DNA of 64,000 nt from Cubamyces lactineus (lineage: Eukaryota > Basidiomycota > Agaricomycetes > Polyporales > Polyporaceae), in NCBI GenBank assembly GCA_022376465.1, contig JACDTU010000021.1, positions 248,001 to 312,000 of the forward strand. The letters run 5' to 3'. The notes beneath the pieces are model-generated. The model was given only the letters and a program-made list of their open reading frames with translations, did not search any database and was not told the DNA's origin. Position numbers and translations under genes: made by a program. Below, piece after piece: positions 22,217 through 32,679 of the stretch; the stretch's first letter is position 1; the number at the start of each line of letters is the position of its first letter.

Positions 22217-22956
22217 ATGCAGCTCACGAACACATTCCGCGTGGCCACGGCCTCGATTGGCTTCTTGGCCACTCTTGTTACCGCGACGACGGCTAGCTCT
22301 GCCTCGGTAAGATGATCCCCCATAGTTGTGATCTGGATATACTCACCCGCATCTGTCCATAGTTAGCTGAGCAACTGCCCATTGGTTCGTCCCTTACTGG
22401 CGCCGACAAGACTATCGGGGGAAGCATGGTGAGCTATGAATGTGTTGCGGCATATCAGTGTCGATCGCTTGCATTCTCTCATCGATTATGCTGACATGAC
22501 GGATGCGCTCGACTTCGACAGCCCGCGGCATCGTCGCAGGTCGTATATGCGACACGCGCCGACATCATGCGCCTGGTCGCTAACATGGACCCAAGCGAGC
22601 TCACCATCATCGGGAATTGGCCTCCAGCCGACAACCCGCTCTCGCCCGACTCTGCGGACGACATGACTGTCGTCTACTGCTCCACTGTGGATGGGCAAGA
22701 GTGTAACCCACCCTGCACGCTGTATAACGGGGGCGGACCGACGTGCCTCGCGGCCCCGAGCACGAAGTGCCTCCTGGCGACGTTCGATGTCGGGTTCTGC
22801 TCCACGCCGGACTGTAGCAACAGCGTTCCCGGGATCTGCACCAATTTCACCGGATATTGCGCGACCCACACCATCGATGACGGGTACTGCTACACGCCGG
22901 ACACAAACTCGATTATAGTGCCGAGTCCGGTTAGCAACCCGAGCGTGCTTGGGTGA
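22217..22956 (+). CDS. Secreted cysteine-rich protein (copy A of tandem pair)
   Basis: Exons join(22217..22306, 22363..22428, 22540..22956), phase 0, 190 aa. Exon 1 is a complete signal peptide (MQLTNTFRVATASIGFLATL) ending in Ala/Ser/Thr. Exon 2 encodes a short mature segment (TGADKTIGGSM). Exon 3 holds ADIMRLVANMDPSELTIIG and then a cysteine-rich core of eleven Cys: VVYC, CNPPCTLYNGG, CLLATFDVGFC, further Cys pairs and DGYCYTPDTNSI. One NFT glycosylation site is present. I do not recognise the family; it is not a hydrophobin, cerato-platanin or thaumatin by cysteine spacing. Same length, exon pattern and TATA promoter as copy B downstream. Confidence 0.85.
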
Positions 22957-23828
22957 CGCGGAGGTGAGTGGCTCCCGGAATACCGCCCCCAAGGATGTCG
23001 GCGTCCTTCTCACGTCCAGGCTGCTAGTGAGGGCCCGCGGTTAAAGTGCGATTCGCCATGCGCGTTGTAATGGTAGTCATGAAACGATACACAGTGCAAG
23101 CTCATCCCGGACATAGTTCACAGGACGAGAGGCTATGATGCAGGGTGTGCTGTGGATCCATCCCCAGTATAGACATGTGTCGAGGAAGAACTTTGGTTAA
23201 GAAGGTTGTACTTTCACCAACAGCGTGGTTAATTTTAGTCTGCAGCATTGCCAATACGCGGTCTTTCAGTCGTCGCATGTTCTCGTCCACATCCTTTGGT
23301 GCTGTCATCACGTCTCCAGTGTCCTCGATGCCTCACTTAGCCTCCGCTCAGATTGACTTGCTGACGACCATGCATGCCCGGTGAGATACTGTTCAACGAT
23401 CCTGATCGCCGTCATTGACTGCTATGAATAGTGACCCAGTATCTGGCAGAGCGCTGCCTACATGGGCCCTAAATCAACGTCCCACATGATGCTATCGCAG
23501 AACTCTCCGAGTCGGAGACAGCTTCTAAGCCGCACGAGACGATTAGCTGTTCGCTTTCCTTGGTCTCTACGTACAGAGAAGTCGCTGGTGCCCTCATGGC
23601 ATCCCAAGGATGTTTCGGGTGGCAAGAACGAACTTCGCTCAGGAGTGAAGGCATTGTACCTACTACTATCACTGAAGTAGCTCGCTCAAAGGAGGATTGA
23701 GCTAACCCCATAATACCGGTGGTCCACGAGGACCCGGTCTTCTGCAGGCGGCTCTACGCTGCGGTCTCACGAGTCAAACGATATAAAGTAATGGAGCAGA
23801 ATAGCACGGCGAGCCCTCTCCGGGTGCC
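22957..23828. other. Spacer of the tandem duplication with pseudogene-like remnants
   Basis: Separates copies A and B. From about 23340 to 23780 it mirrors the region upstream of copy A. The plus frame around 23540-23699 is coding-like (YREVAGALMASQG, then WQERTSLRS) but lacks a start and has no identifiable partner exons. A minus-strand frame at 23102-23311 is also coding-like without a recognised domain. Confidence 0.45.
23782..23788 (+). promoter_or_regulatory. TATA box of Cys-rich copy B
   Basis: TATAAAG, 47 nt before the ATG, in a block conserved with copy A. Confidence 0.6.
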
Positions 23829-24542
23829 ATGCTGCTCACGAGTAAACTTCGTGCCGCTGTGACGGCCTCTGCTGGCATCGTGGCCTCCCTTGTGGCCGCT
23901 GCAATGGCTGGCCCTGCCTTGGTGGGGTGCTTCGCTTCATAGTTGCTATACGAATATACTCACCTGCATCTGTCACCCATAGATAGCCGACAAGACCGTC
24001 GGGGAAAACGTCGTGAGTTATGCTCCACATCCGTGTCGATCGCTTCCCAGTTCACTCGGACACGCTGTAATGACGGGCACGGTCAGTCGCAGGTCGTACA
24101 CCCCAGGGCCACACACGCCGACATCATGCGTCTAGTCGCCACCATGGACCCCAGCTCGCTCACCATCATCGGGCACTGGCCCCCACTATTAGCAGCGGAC
24201 ACGGACAACCCACTACTCGCTCCGCCCAGTCCCTCCTCCACATCCGACATGACCGTCGTCTACTGCAAGACCGTCGTCGGCGGACAACAATGCAACCCGC
24301 CCTGCACGCTGTACAACGGGCCCGGAGGGGTGTGCCTCCCCGCGGCGGGGACGAACTGCCTGCTGGCGACGGTCGACGTCGCGTTCTGCGCGACGGCGGA
24401 CTGCAGTGGCGCCGTGCCTGCGTACTGCAACGTCTTGGATGGGTATTGCGCTGGGCACGCGATGCAGGGCGGGTTTTGCTATACGCCGGACACGAACTCG
24501 ATCAGCGTGCCTGCGCATACGAATGCGATTGCGATGGGGTGA
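23829..24542 (+). CDS. Secreted cysteine-rich protein (copy B of tandem pair)
   Basis: Exons join(23829..23921, 23983..24012, 24093..24542), phase 0, 190 aa. The signal peptide (MLLTSKLRAAVTASAGIVAS) is in exon 1. Exon 2 (30 nt) encodes IADKTVGENV, matching GADKTIGGSM of copy A. Exon 3 has ADIMRLVATMDPSSLTIIGH, a Pro/Ser-rich insertion, then the conserved cysteine core VVYC, CNPPCTLYNG, CLLATVDVAFC and FCYTPDTNSI. The 5' donor of intron 1 is GTGGGG, weaker than the GTAAGA of copy A. The cysteine core is far better conserved than the linker, as expected for a disulfide-bonded extracellular domain. Function unknown. Confidence 0.85.
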
Positions 24543-25359
24543 GGTGGGGTGGGGTGAGGTGAGTGGCTGCTGGAATACTGTATACTGTCTCTACTGAATG
24601 TGAGTGTATTTTTCGCATTCTCACCCGCCTTGTAGTGACTAGTACAGGGCTCGTGGTTAGTGTAGGTGCAACTCAATATGCGCGATGTGATGGGTCATAC
24701 ATAGAACCGTACCGGAGATGGATTCATGTTGCGTGCAGCGTTCACGACTGCCCCCCTCGGATGATCTTGACACTTGACGGTACCTCATGCATACGGTCAT
24801 CAACGTACATGGCATTTACAAGAATAAACAGAAATACAGTAAGACTACAACCCGCTACAGCCTCAACGACAGGACAGGACAGGTATATATCAACAGCGCG
24901 CTCACAACAGAAAAATGTCATAGCAAAGGGGGATGTGTGAGTGGGGTGAGACGAAGTAGGCACTATCAACGCGACGCGACAGAACTCAGGTCGGGTCCCA
25001 GTGCCTACGGGCAGAGACGTTACCGCGGTACCGGGAGGTGGTAGTGTGTCGATCTCACGTATAGATAGAGGTGTGCGCAGTGGGGGTGCTGTGTGTGAGC
25101 GGGCACGACCGTCCAAGGACTCAGGCCTCAGGACCGACACGAGCGACGAAGCGGAAAACGAACTCAGCCGGCCCGGGACCGTGTCTGCGTCGCGCCCTCT
25201 GATGCGGGGAAAGGGGAAGGGGGGAAAGAAGTCTAAAGGGAGCTCGGAGCGCTGTAACCCAAACCCAAGGGGGGCCGTCAGAACGTCGTACCGTCAAACC
25301 GTCGAAACCGTCTCCGCCCTCGCACACGGCCCGAGTGGAGGTGGAAAGTTGAACGTGCC
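24543..25359. other. Intergenic, 820 bp, no gene supported
   Basis: 3' flank of copy B (G/T-rich GGTGGGGTG run at about 24540-24560) and 3' flank of the minus-strand His-rich gene. No further coding signal. Confidence 0.5.
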
Positions 25360-26062
25360 TCACACCCAGGACCCGTGGATGAGCGCATCCCACGCGCTCT
25401 TCGACTGCAGCGTGCCGATAAAGTTCGCGCGCCCGCCGGGAGTCGCGCTCCCGGACACGCCGCCCGAGGCGGGCAGGCTGTGGCCGTGCCCGTGCGTGCT
25501 GACCGCGTCCGGGACGCGCGGGTGCGAGTCGTCGAGGGCGTGCACTGCGGTAGCGGACTCGACCGAGGGCAGCGCCGGCTGCGGTGCGTGGACGTGGACG
25601 TGCGCATGCGGCGGCGTGGGGGTCCCCGAGGCGGCGGAGTGTATCGAGCCGTGCGCGCTCGAGGACGACACGGACGGACCGAGGGGGATCGCGGAGTGCG
25701 GGCAGTGCAGCGCGGGGCTGGCTGTTCCGGACGTCGCGGAGGATTGGGCGGGGTGCGGACGTTTCTGCGTGCGGCGTTAAGGACCGTCTGTCTGCATACG
25801 CGCATGCCATAGCGGTGACAGGGAAGATTCGGAGGCGGTGGTGGGTACATGGACAGATCGAGGGGCGGGATGGGTGATCTGGATAGATCGGACTGTACTC
25901 ACGGGGGAGAGAATGGAGCCGAGTGCGAGACGCAGACTGAGCACGTCCCTGTGGTGATCTTCATGAGCCGGCTGTAGAAAGCGAACGAGCCCCCGGCGGG
26001 GGTCGGACGACCAGTCAGTCGCACTCCGGAGCCTCACAGCAGGTCACGGAAGGGCTAACCAT
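25360..26062 (-). CDS. Small His/Pro-rich protein with conserved C-terminal motif
   Basis: Proposed exons complement(25360..25764, 25903..25971, 26060..26062), 158 aa. The first coding exon is only the ATG, followed directly by a GT donor; the UBE2S-like gene at 31258 starts the same way. Exon 2 reads PAHEDHHRDVLSLRLALGSI. The middle is Ser/Ala/Pro-rich with a histidine run (PPHAHVHVHAPQP) and HGHGH. The C-terminus is FIGTLQSKSAWDALIHGSWV, which looks like a conserved helix-forming tail. A TATA-like CATAAAAG lies about 45 nt upstream on the coding strand. Function unknown. The last exon is well supported by its acceptor and composition; the start is less certain. Confidence 0.6.
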
Positions 26063-26969
26063 GATGATTGTGGTTTGGAGCGGTGCGTCTAGGCAGTATC
26101 GCTTTTATGTCGGAGGGATGGCGTGCAGTTCCACGCGGACAGCAGATCTAGTCTGGGAGGTGAGAGACCTGGGCCCGGGAGTGCTGGGCTAGGAGGAGGG
26201 GGACAAGGGGACTCGGAGGGACGAGCGTGGACGGTGGTGGCAGGAAACAAGAGAGGCGTGGACGGGAGAGAGGGAAGGGATGGTGTTTATATCAGCAGGC
26301 CCCACGGCCTGTGCAGCATAAGGCGGCGAGGGTCAGCTGCAGGCAGAGCGAGAGTGGGGAAGGATAGATCGCGCAGGAGATGGCGTCAACAAGTGCAGAC
26401 AAGAGGTCTGCGCCTGGCACGGGGACTGTCCCTTGGGGCCATCCACGCGTCTGGGGAAAAATGCGGGGTAATTGATCGTTTCCCACGCCCCTATGGCATT
26501 GATATCGGCAAGCCTCCCAATACAAACTCGTCAGGTCTAGGTACTCCTCGTATGCATCTTGTGCCGGCATCCCCGACCTATCGCAATATCTCGTCAGGAG
26601 GAACTGTGCGCGCGAGGTCTGGACAAGAAATGGCGACGATCTATCGAGAGCAGTGTAACAGAGTTGTGCCGCATGTGGACCCAAATTCACAACGTTATCT
26701 GCCAGTGACCAAACAGATCGTCAGTTGGGCAGACAACGCCATCTCAACTTTCAACGCAAGGTCTGGAAGAAAGACAACAATCTATAGAGTCGCCCGCTCA
26801 CGGGGCGTTTTGCACGTTTGATACTTTTACATGGGCGCATGACTTCTCTCTCCCCATTCTATAACATTCCATCCTCCCTGCGAGCCCACTGAAACACAAC
26901 AGGTCTCCACTTCACTTTTCCAACGCTCTCCAGAACGACGCGGACGCTCGCAATGCCCAAAGCCAGGGC
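26063..26969. other. Intergenic, 900 bp, no gene supported
   Basis: Promoter of the His-rich gene and 3' flank of adenylosuccinate lyase. A long plus frame (26123-26821) exists but its composition is not protein-like. Confidence 0.5.
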
Positions 26970-28791
26970 CTAGACGTTCAGCTCCGCCTTGCCAGCCTTG
27001 CCAAGCGCCGCCTGCAGCTCAGCATCAGCGAGCGCCGGGCGGACCCACTCCGCGAGGAACCTGTCGACCTGCTCCGGGGCGCGCCCGATGAAGCTTTTCG
27101 GGTCCAGCAGCGCCTCGAGCTGGCCCTTGATCGGGTCAAAGTACGGGTCCGCCTTCACGCGCTCGATGAGGTCGTTCTCCAGCCCGAGCTGCTTGACCTG
27201 GTGCGCCGCCTCGTGCGAGAGCACGCGGATCTTCTCGTGCGCCTCCTGGCGGTCCCCGCCGCGCTTCACCATCGCCATGATGATGTTCTCCGTCGCCATG
27301 AACGGCAGCTCCTGCGCGATCCGGCGCGCGATGACCTTGGGGTACACGACCAGGCCCTCGGAGACGTTCTGCAGCGTGGTGAGGACGATGTCCGCGGTGA
27401 GGAACGCCTCGGGGAGCGTGATGCGCCGGTTCGCGCTGTCGTCGAGCGTGCGCTCGAACCACTGCACGCTCGCCGTGCCCAGCGCGTTCTGCTGGATCGT
27501 CATCAGGTGCCGTGCGAGGCTGCAGATCCGCTCGGACCGCATCGGGTTCCGCTTGTATGCCATCGCGGAGGACCCGATCTGCGTCGACTCGAACGGTTCT
27601 TCCACTTCCTGAGTGTTCCGAGAAATGTCAGCGCCAAGAGAGGATACGAGTGATAAGGGTGCGTACCTTGAGGTTCGCGAGGAGACGCAGATCCGTCGCG
27701 AGCTTGTGCGCGGTCGCTCCGAAGCTGGCGAGGGGCGCGAGAACGTCGATGTCGATCTTCCTCGAGTACGTCTGGGACGTGACGGGGTACGCATAGCCGA
27801 AGCCAGAGAGCTCGGTGACGCGGCGGTCGAGCTCCTCCACCTTATCGTGGTCCCCGTCGAACAGGGCGAGGAAGCTCGCCTGGGTGCCTGTCGTGCCCTT
27901 GACGCCCCGGAAGCCGAGGTCGTCCCGCGCACGCTTGATGTTGCGCAGATCCCAGAGAAGCTCCTATTTTCGCCGAGAGCACCCGTGAGCGTCCTTAATT
28001 TCGCCGTCGTTACTGCAATCACAAGAGACGCGAACCTGGAGCCAGAGCGTGGCGCGCTTGCCGACGGTGGTGAGCTGCGCGGGCTGGAAGTGCGTGAAGC
28101 CGAGCGTGGGGAGGTCGCGGTACTGCTGCGCGAAGGTCGCGAAGCGGTCGATCACGACGGCGAGCTTCTGGAGGAGGAGCGTGAGGGCTTCGCGGATGAA
28201 GATGAGGTCCGCGTTGCTATGAGATGCGTTCCTGTATTAGAGCAGGGTTACGGCTATATGGATGGGGAAGGGGGGCGCACTCGGTGACATAGCAGGAGGT
28301 CGCGCCCAAGTGGATGATGCCTGCAGCGGCGGGGGCGACTTGGCCGAAGGTGTGGACGTGGGCCATGACATCGTGCCGCCTCTTCTTCTCCTCCGCGGCA
28401 GCGATCTCAAACTGCTTCGCGTCTAGGTGCTGCAGGAGAGTCAGACATGCGAAGCTACGAGCGAGAGTATCAGGGACGCACGAGGTTCGCCTTCATCTGC
28501 TCGATGGCCTCATCCGAGATCGGGAGGCCGAGCTCCTTCTCGGCGATGGCGAGGTTGAGCCAGAGCTTCCTCCAGGTGTGGAAGCGGTTCTGTATGCGCC
28601 TTCTCAGCCTACCGTAGTTTGGGGAGACGGCTAGGACGTGGGACGTACGGCCGGGGAAAAGAGATGGGCCATCTCTTTGCTTGCATAGCGGCTAAGGCGG
28701 CGTCAGGACTCGGCTCTGCGCGATAAGAAGGCGAAGAAGTGGCGGCTATCAACCTTGAGAGCGGCGTCTGGTAGGCGTCGAAGGACTCCAT
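26970..28791 (-). CDS. ADE13: Adenylosuccinate lyase
   Basis: Exons complement(26970..27608, 27667..27963, 28036..28216, 28281..28429, 28482..28589, 28649..28691, 28754..28791), 484 aa, matching yeast Ade13 (482). It cleaves SAICAR to AICAR and adenylosuccinate to AMP, both with fumarate release, in purine synthesis. The fumarase/aspartase signature is [11 protein letters not shown] near residues 284-294. The upstream catalytic region contains [12 protein letters not shown] and [16 protein letters not shown], and [10 protein letters not shown] gives the third active-site segment. The C-terminal domain includes [20 protein letters not shown]. All introns fit phase; exon 1 is 38 nt. Confidence 0.96.
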
Positions 28792-29198
28792 GTTGACCCG
28801 GGGCGGCAGCAACGAGGAGGAGTGGGTAGGACGGAGAAGAGGAGAGTGTGATAGTAGCAGATGAAGAAACTTGCTTGAAGACTGAAGGTGCTCGCGATCT
28901 AGCCGATCCGTTTACATGACTCACATCTGAGATCTGCTCGCCCAATATGGCAACATGGTTCAGTAGCTCGCCGACGTACACGGTGCGACTCTGCAGCCTG
29001 TTGATTAGGCATCTTGCAAGTACAAACGCGACGGCCCTGCATACAGATTGCTGCATCATGTCCTTTGCCAAAAATCTATCCTACTACAACGTCGGCACGT
29101 AGCACATTTCTGCACAGCCCTCCGCCGCTGCATCGTGAGCCACGGCTCCAGCTAAGTCATGCGATATCTTCTTGTTCCTAGAAGGCCGGTGTCAGTGT
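28792..29198. other. Intergenic, ADE13 promoter and BTB gene 3' flank
   Basis: About 400 bp without a recognisable gene. Confidence 0.5.
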
Positions 29199-30371
29199 TC
29201 ATAAACAGATGTCAAACAATTTCGAGTCATGGTAAGCAGGGTAGTTCACATAGGGGTAACACAACGTGCGATGCTTACTCCAGGCCGAATTGGTCACAAG
29301 TTTCGGAGGTTCCCAAATCCACTCGCCGACAACGACGCCCATAGCTGTAGGCAGGTCGCGATATAGGGTTTCTTGCCCCTCTTGTGATTTTTTGATTGAT
29401 GTACTATAGCAAACATCACAGAGGGCGCCGGGGCTGTGTCCTTGTTTGTTGATTAACGCGACATACTCGTGCACTAGCCGCAGTGGGTCCAAGGTCGCCT
29501 CCGCTGCAATCCATACGTCGTACAGCCTTGCCAAAGTTTTCCCACAGCTCTTGGTCTTCATCTCACATGAATCTGGATGCATGAAAATCTTGTGCGCGAT
29601 CCGGCGATCAACTTGGACGAGGTTCCTCTGCGCTATGACCACCCGTATGAAATCCTCCGGGGAGAGGACTTCGCGCACACCATTCATGCAGACGAAGCCA
29701 GCGCTAAGCTCGGAGTCGGGTATGGTCATGCAGCGCGCGAGAGCCATAGGGAGTAGACTGTCCTCTCCAATTGATCGAGCGAGGTTGACGATGCCTATGC
29801 AGTGTATGGGGAGGAGCCCCGGCGGATTGGATGGAACCGGAGGAGGGAGCTTAGGATCCCAGGGCTCAAATCGGGATGGGTAGAACTTCTGCAGGTATTC
29901 GAGGCACTGTGTGAATATCTCCCCGCATTTGTATTTGCTAGCCAGCAGGATACATGCGTGGATCTCGTCGAAGGATGGCTCATGCAAGCTGTAAGGTACG
30001 TGTGTCAATGCATGAGGACAACACTTGAACAGGTGGTTACTCTGGTACCTTGACAACGTCCGACCGAGGGAGAAGCGCCGTAGGAAAAACTTGAGTTTCA
30101 CTGGAGATTCGTTCAGGCAGATTACGGGCGACGATTTGTCTACTGGGGCTGAGCCAAGCTTGGGGTGTGGCAAGGATAGCATCTCCTCGAAGACGAGCGA
30201 ATGGGCCACGAGGGGACCCTTAAAGAGCCTGAATTCTGTATCGCCCGCCACCACAATCACGTTGCCATCTTCGAACCAGAGGTCATCGTCCGGTGAGGGT
30301 GATGGAGCAAGATGCGCCAAGTCGTCGGAAGAGTCGGTGCACTCGCTCGAGCCCGGAGCAGTACCATGCAT
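29199..30371 (-). CDS. BTB/POZ-domain protein (family member 1)
   Basis: Exons complement(29199..29988, 30049..30371), 370 aa. The BTB core begins DDDLWFEDGNVIVVAGDTEF, with RLFKGPLVAHSLVFEEML completing the N-terminal strands and helix. The helical half includes EPSFDEIHACILLASKYKCG. A roughly 180-residue C-terminal region shared with the cluster at 45-50 kb follows (GIVNLARSI, then CDVCYS and LPTAMGV). Such proteins are expanded in Agaricomycetes; roles in protein interaction or Cul3 ubiquitin ligases are possible but unproven here. The 60-nt intron is in frame, so read-through is also open. A TATA-like TATAAA lies about 95 nt upstream. The C-terminus after EPPKL diverges and may hide another intron. 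Confidence 0.82.
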   Translation of the reverse strand: MHGTAPGSSECTDSSDDLAHLAPSPSPDDDLWFEDGNVIVVAGDTEFRLFKGPLVAHSLVFEEMLSLPHPKLGSAPVDKSSPVICLNESPVKLKFFLRRFSLGRTLSRYQSNHLFKCCPHALTHVPYSLHEPSFDEIHACILLASKYKCGEIFTQCLEYLQKFYPSRFEPWDPKLPPPVPSNPPGLLPIHCIGIVNLARSIGEDSLLPMALARCMTIPDSELSAGFVCMNGVREVLSPEDFIRVVIAQRNLVQVDRRIAHKIFMHPDSCEMKTKSCGKTLARLYDVWIAAEATLDPLRLVHEYVALINKQGHSPGALCDVCYSTSIKKSQEGQETLYRDLPTAMGVVVGEWIWEPPKLVTNSAWSKHRTLCYPYVNYPAYHDSKLFDICL

Positions 30372-31257
30372 TGCTGATAAGTCTCGGTACTCGACTAGCC
30401 AGCGTCAACGTTTGGAGGATCGTAGTGGGTCGACGTTCGTGCAAGAGGCAATTCGGGGACTGCTTTATACATCATCGTTTCGGTTGCTGCGGCAAGGCGC
30501 TGAGAGAACATGGGCTACGGTAGTCAGTGAGGTTCTAATAATAATGTCCCTGAGAATGAAGCAAGCTTTTACCGAGATATGTGATACAGTAGGTTGGGCT
30601 CATATGCGATTCGCCTGAGATCAGAAGTTACCGCAGCAGCCTGAGAATCGGTAGAGCCGACTGAAGCCCACATTTTGTCTGATATAGATCTTGGTATGAG
30701 ATTCCTAAATCCTCATAACGCACTGACCTGTGGATTACGGTTGTTCAGTTTAATTCACAGAAGACCTATTCATGGACTGTCGCATTGAAAGACCCGTAGA
30801 TCACGAGTAAGTATCCACAATGTTGAAAGAATCAATTGAAGTGTGCGCCAATCGCAACCTGAATTGTAGCCGAAGATACAACATGAGCACAAGTCCGAAA
30901 AAGAGTTAGTGATGCCAGTTCATTAAGAAGTTGAGTGTGGCCGTGTATTCTGGCTCGCGTTCGTAGTATCCAGGAGTTATCTACTTCGCAGAGCCATTAT
31001 ATGGCGAGAACGCACCCCCGCCAAGTGATGCGTTGGAAAAAAAGCGAGTAGATGACGGTAGACATCGTGAATAAAGCCAAGTTAGCAGGCCGTGACAAAC
31101 ATTACGGCGTACGGTATATCGTGACCGAATGCGTCACATCAGCGCTTGATTTGGGCCGGTCGGAGATGGATCGGGCGCCACCCCTGGTTGACTTCTAACC
31201 ACAACTTGAACGCGCACACGAACCGCCTCTCCGTCCCATCTTCCCCATCCTCGAGCT
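30372..31257. other. Divergent intergenic, 890 bp
   Basis: AT-rich sequence between the BTB gene (-) and the E2 gene (+). No gene, tRNA or repeat is recognised. Confidence 0.5.
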
Positions 31258-32334
31258 ATGGTATGTCATCCAAGTCATAATACGTCGTAATGGAGACCTG
31301 TTTCTGACTTCAAAGATAGTCAGTCACCCCTGCAGTCCTCCGTCGCCTCATGCGCGAGCTTAGTGAGCTCCGAACGAACCCCCCTGAGGGCATACGCGTC
31401 GTTACGAACGAAGACAATATGTTGGACGTGACTGGTATCATAGAGGGTCCTGGTGAGCATAATTCTAGTCGATTCGCTTGCGATGACACGCTCCTGACGC
31501 GTTGTATGTGCAGAGGGCACGCCGTATGCGGGAGGCTACTTTAGGGTTAGGTTCCAGTTCACGGAGGAGTTCCCAGCAGCGCCACCTAAATGTGCGCATC
31601 CGAATCGTCGACATCTGCTCTGTTCGTCTGATCATTTGTTGCGCAGGCTGGTTCTCCACCAAGATCTTCCATCCCAACGTCTCGACAACAGGCGAGATCT
31701 GTGTGAACACCTTGAAGAAGGATTGGAAGTCGTCTTATGGCATTGGTCACATCCTTCTCACGGTGAAGTGCTTGCTCATCTATCCCAATCCTGAGTCTGC
31801 ACTGGACGAGGAGGCCGGCAAGCTCCTACTCGAGGACTACAACAGTTATTGTGAGCGCGCAAAGCTCATCACGAGCGTGCATGCGAAACCAAAGGTCTGT
31901 CTTCTTTTAGTCACGCATGACGTTCACTCATCCCCTATCAGGTACGCCCGGCGGAATTCAATGTGCCTTCTTCAACAGAAACAAGTGCTGCTGCACCGGT
32001 CGCTTCAACATCCAAGACCGTACCAATCACGACGCCACCTGTTACAGTGAAGGCTACTTCACCGCCTCCTTCAGCGCCTTCACAGCCCTTGCATCCATCA
32101 ACTCCCAACACCTACCCCACATCGACTTCTGCATCACCGACAGGTCTGTCGGGCGAGAAAAAGACTTCAGCAACCAAGGAGCGGCTATCTTCACCGTCAC
32201 CTCTTGGAACGGCGAACTCTAACATCGCAGTCAATGTGCCAACGGACGCAGCGGCAACCAAGCCAGTCAAGCGAGCAGCCGTGACCACAGGAGCGGGTGG
32301 AGAAAAGCGGAAGAAGGCACTTAAGCGATTGTGA
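31258..32334 (+). CDS. Ubiquitin-conjugating enzyme E2, UBE2S-like
   Basis: Exons join(31258..31260, 31320..31452, 31514..31591, 31647..31894, 31942..32334), 284 aa. The UBC fold is clear: [38 protein letters not shown], the HPN motif in [14 protein letters not shown] with catalytic Cys near residue 90, and [20 protein letters not shown]. After the UBC domain comes a Pro/Ser/Thr-rich stretch and a basic tail ending KRKKALKRL. This matches the LRRL-type C-terminus by which UBE2S docks on the anaphase-promoting complex and extends Lys11 chains. In metazoans UBE2S drives mitotic exit; a similar role here is inference. The initiator ATG is a 3-nt exon followed at once by GTATGT. Confidence 0.92.
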
Positions 32335-32679
32335 AACCGTCTTGACGGCCTTTTTGATCATAGGTCCCGGTTCGCACATCTAGGCAGCAACATAGCATCT
32401 ACATCTTTCTGCGCATTTTTGACCGGTTCGTGAGATTGGATGTATCTGTAGCGTAGGAGGACATTACTAGTAGTTAGGCTCGGATGTGTCTATGTATCTG
32501 TTGTTATGATTACATGCTCTCGTTCCCCACATTCTGTGGTCAATCGTCTCTGCTTTCTCCGCGGATGAGTGCCTCCGCTGTTTTGGATCTCGGGCGCACC
32601 CAGTATTGGAATGGCTTGATGTACCTGTCCGTCAAACAGACTCAGTACTATGCCTCATGACACTGAACCGTATAGATGC
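32335..32679. other. Convergent intergenic, 345 bp
   Basis: 3' flanks of the E2 gene (+) and the P450 gene (-). Nothing else recognised. Confidence 0.5.

Noticed and set aside
22486..23013. 175-codon minus frame over Cys-rich copy A
   Set aside because: Antisense of the signal-bearing, intron-supported plus-strand gene.
26123..26821. 232-codon plus frame
   Set aside because: Composition is Gly/Arg-rich and random-like. No domain, splice support or codon bias; it lies over promoter and 3' flank.
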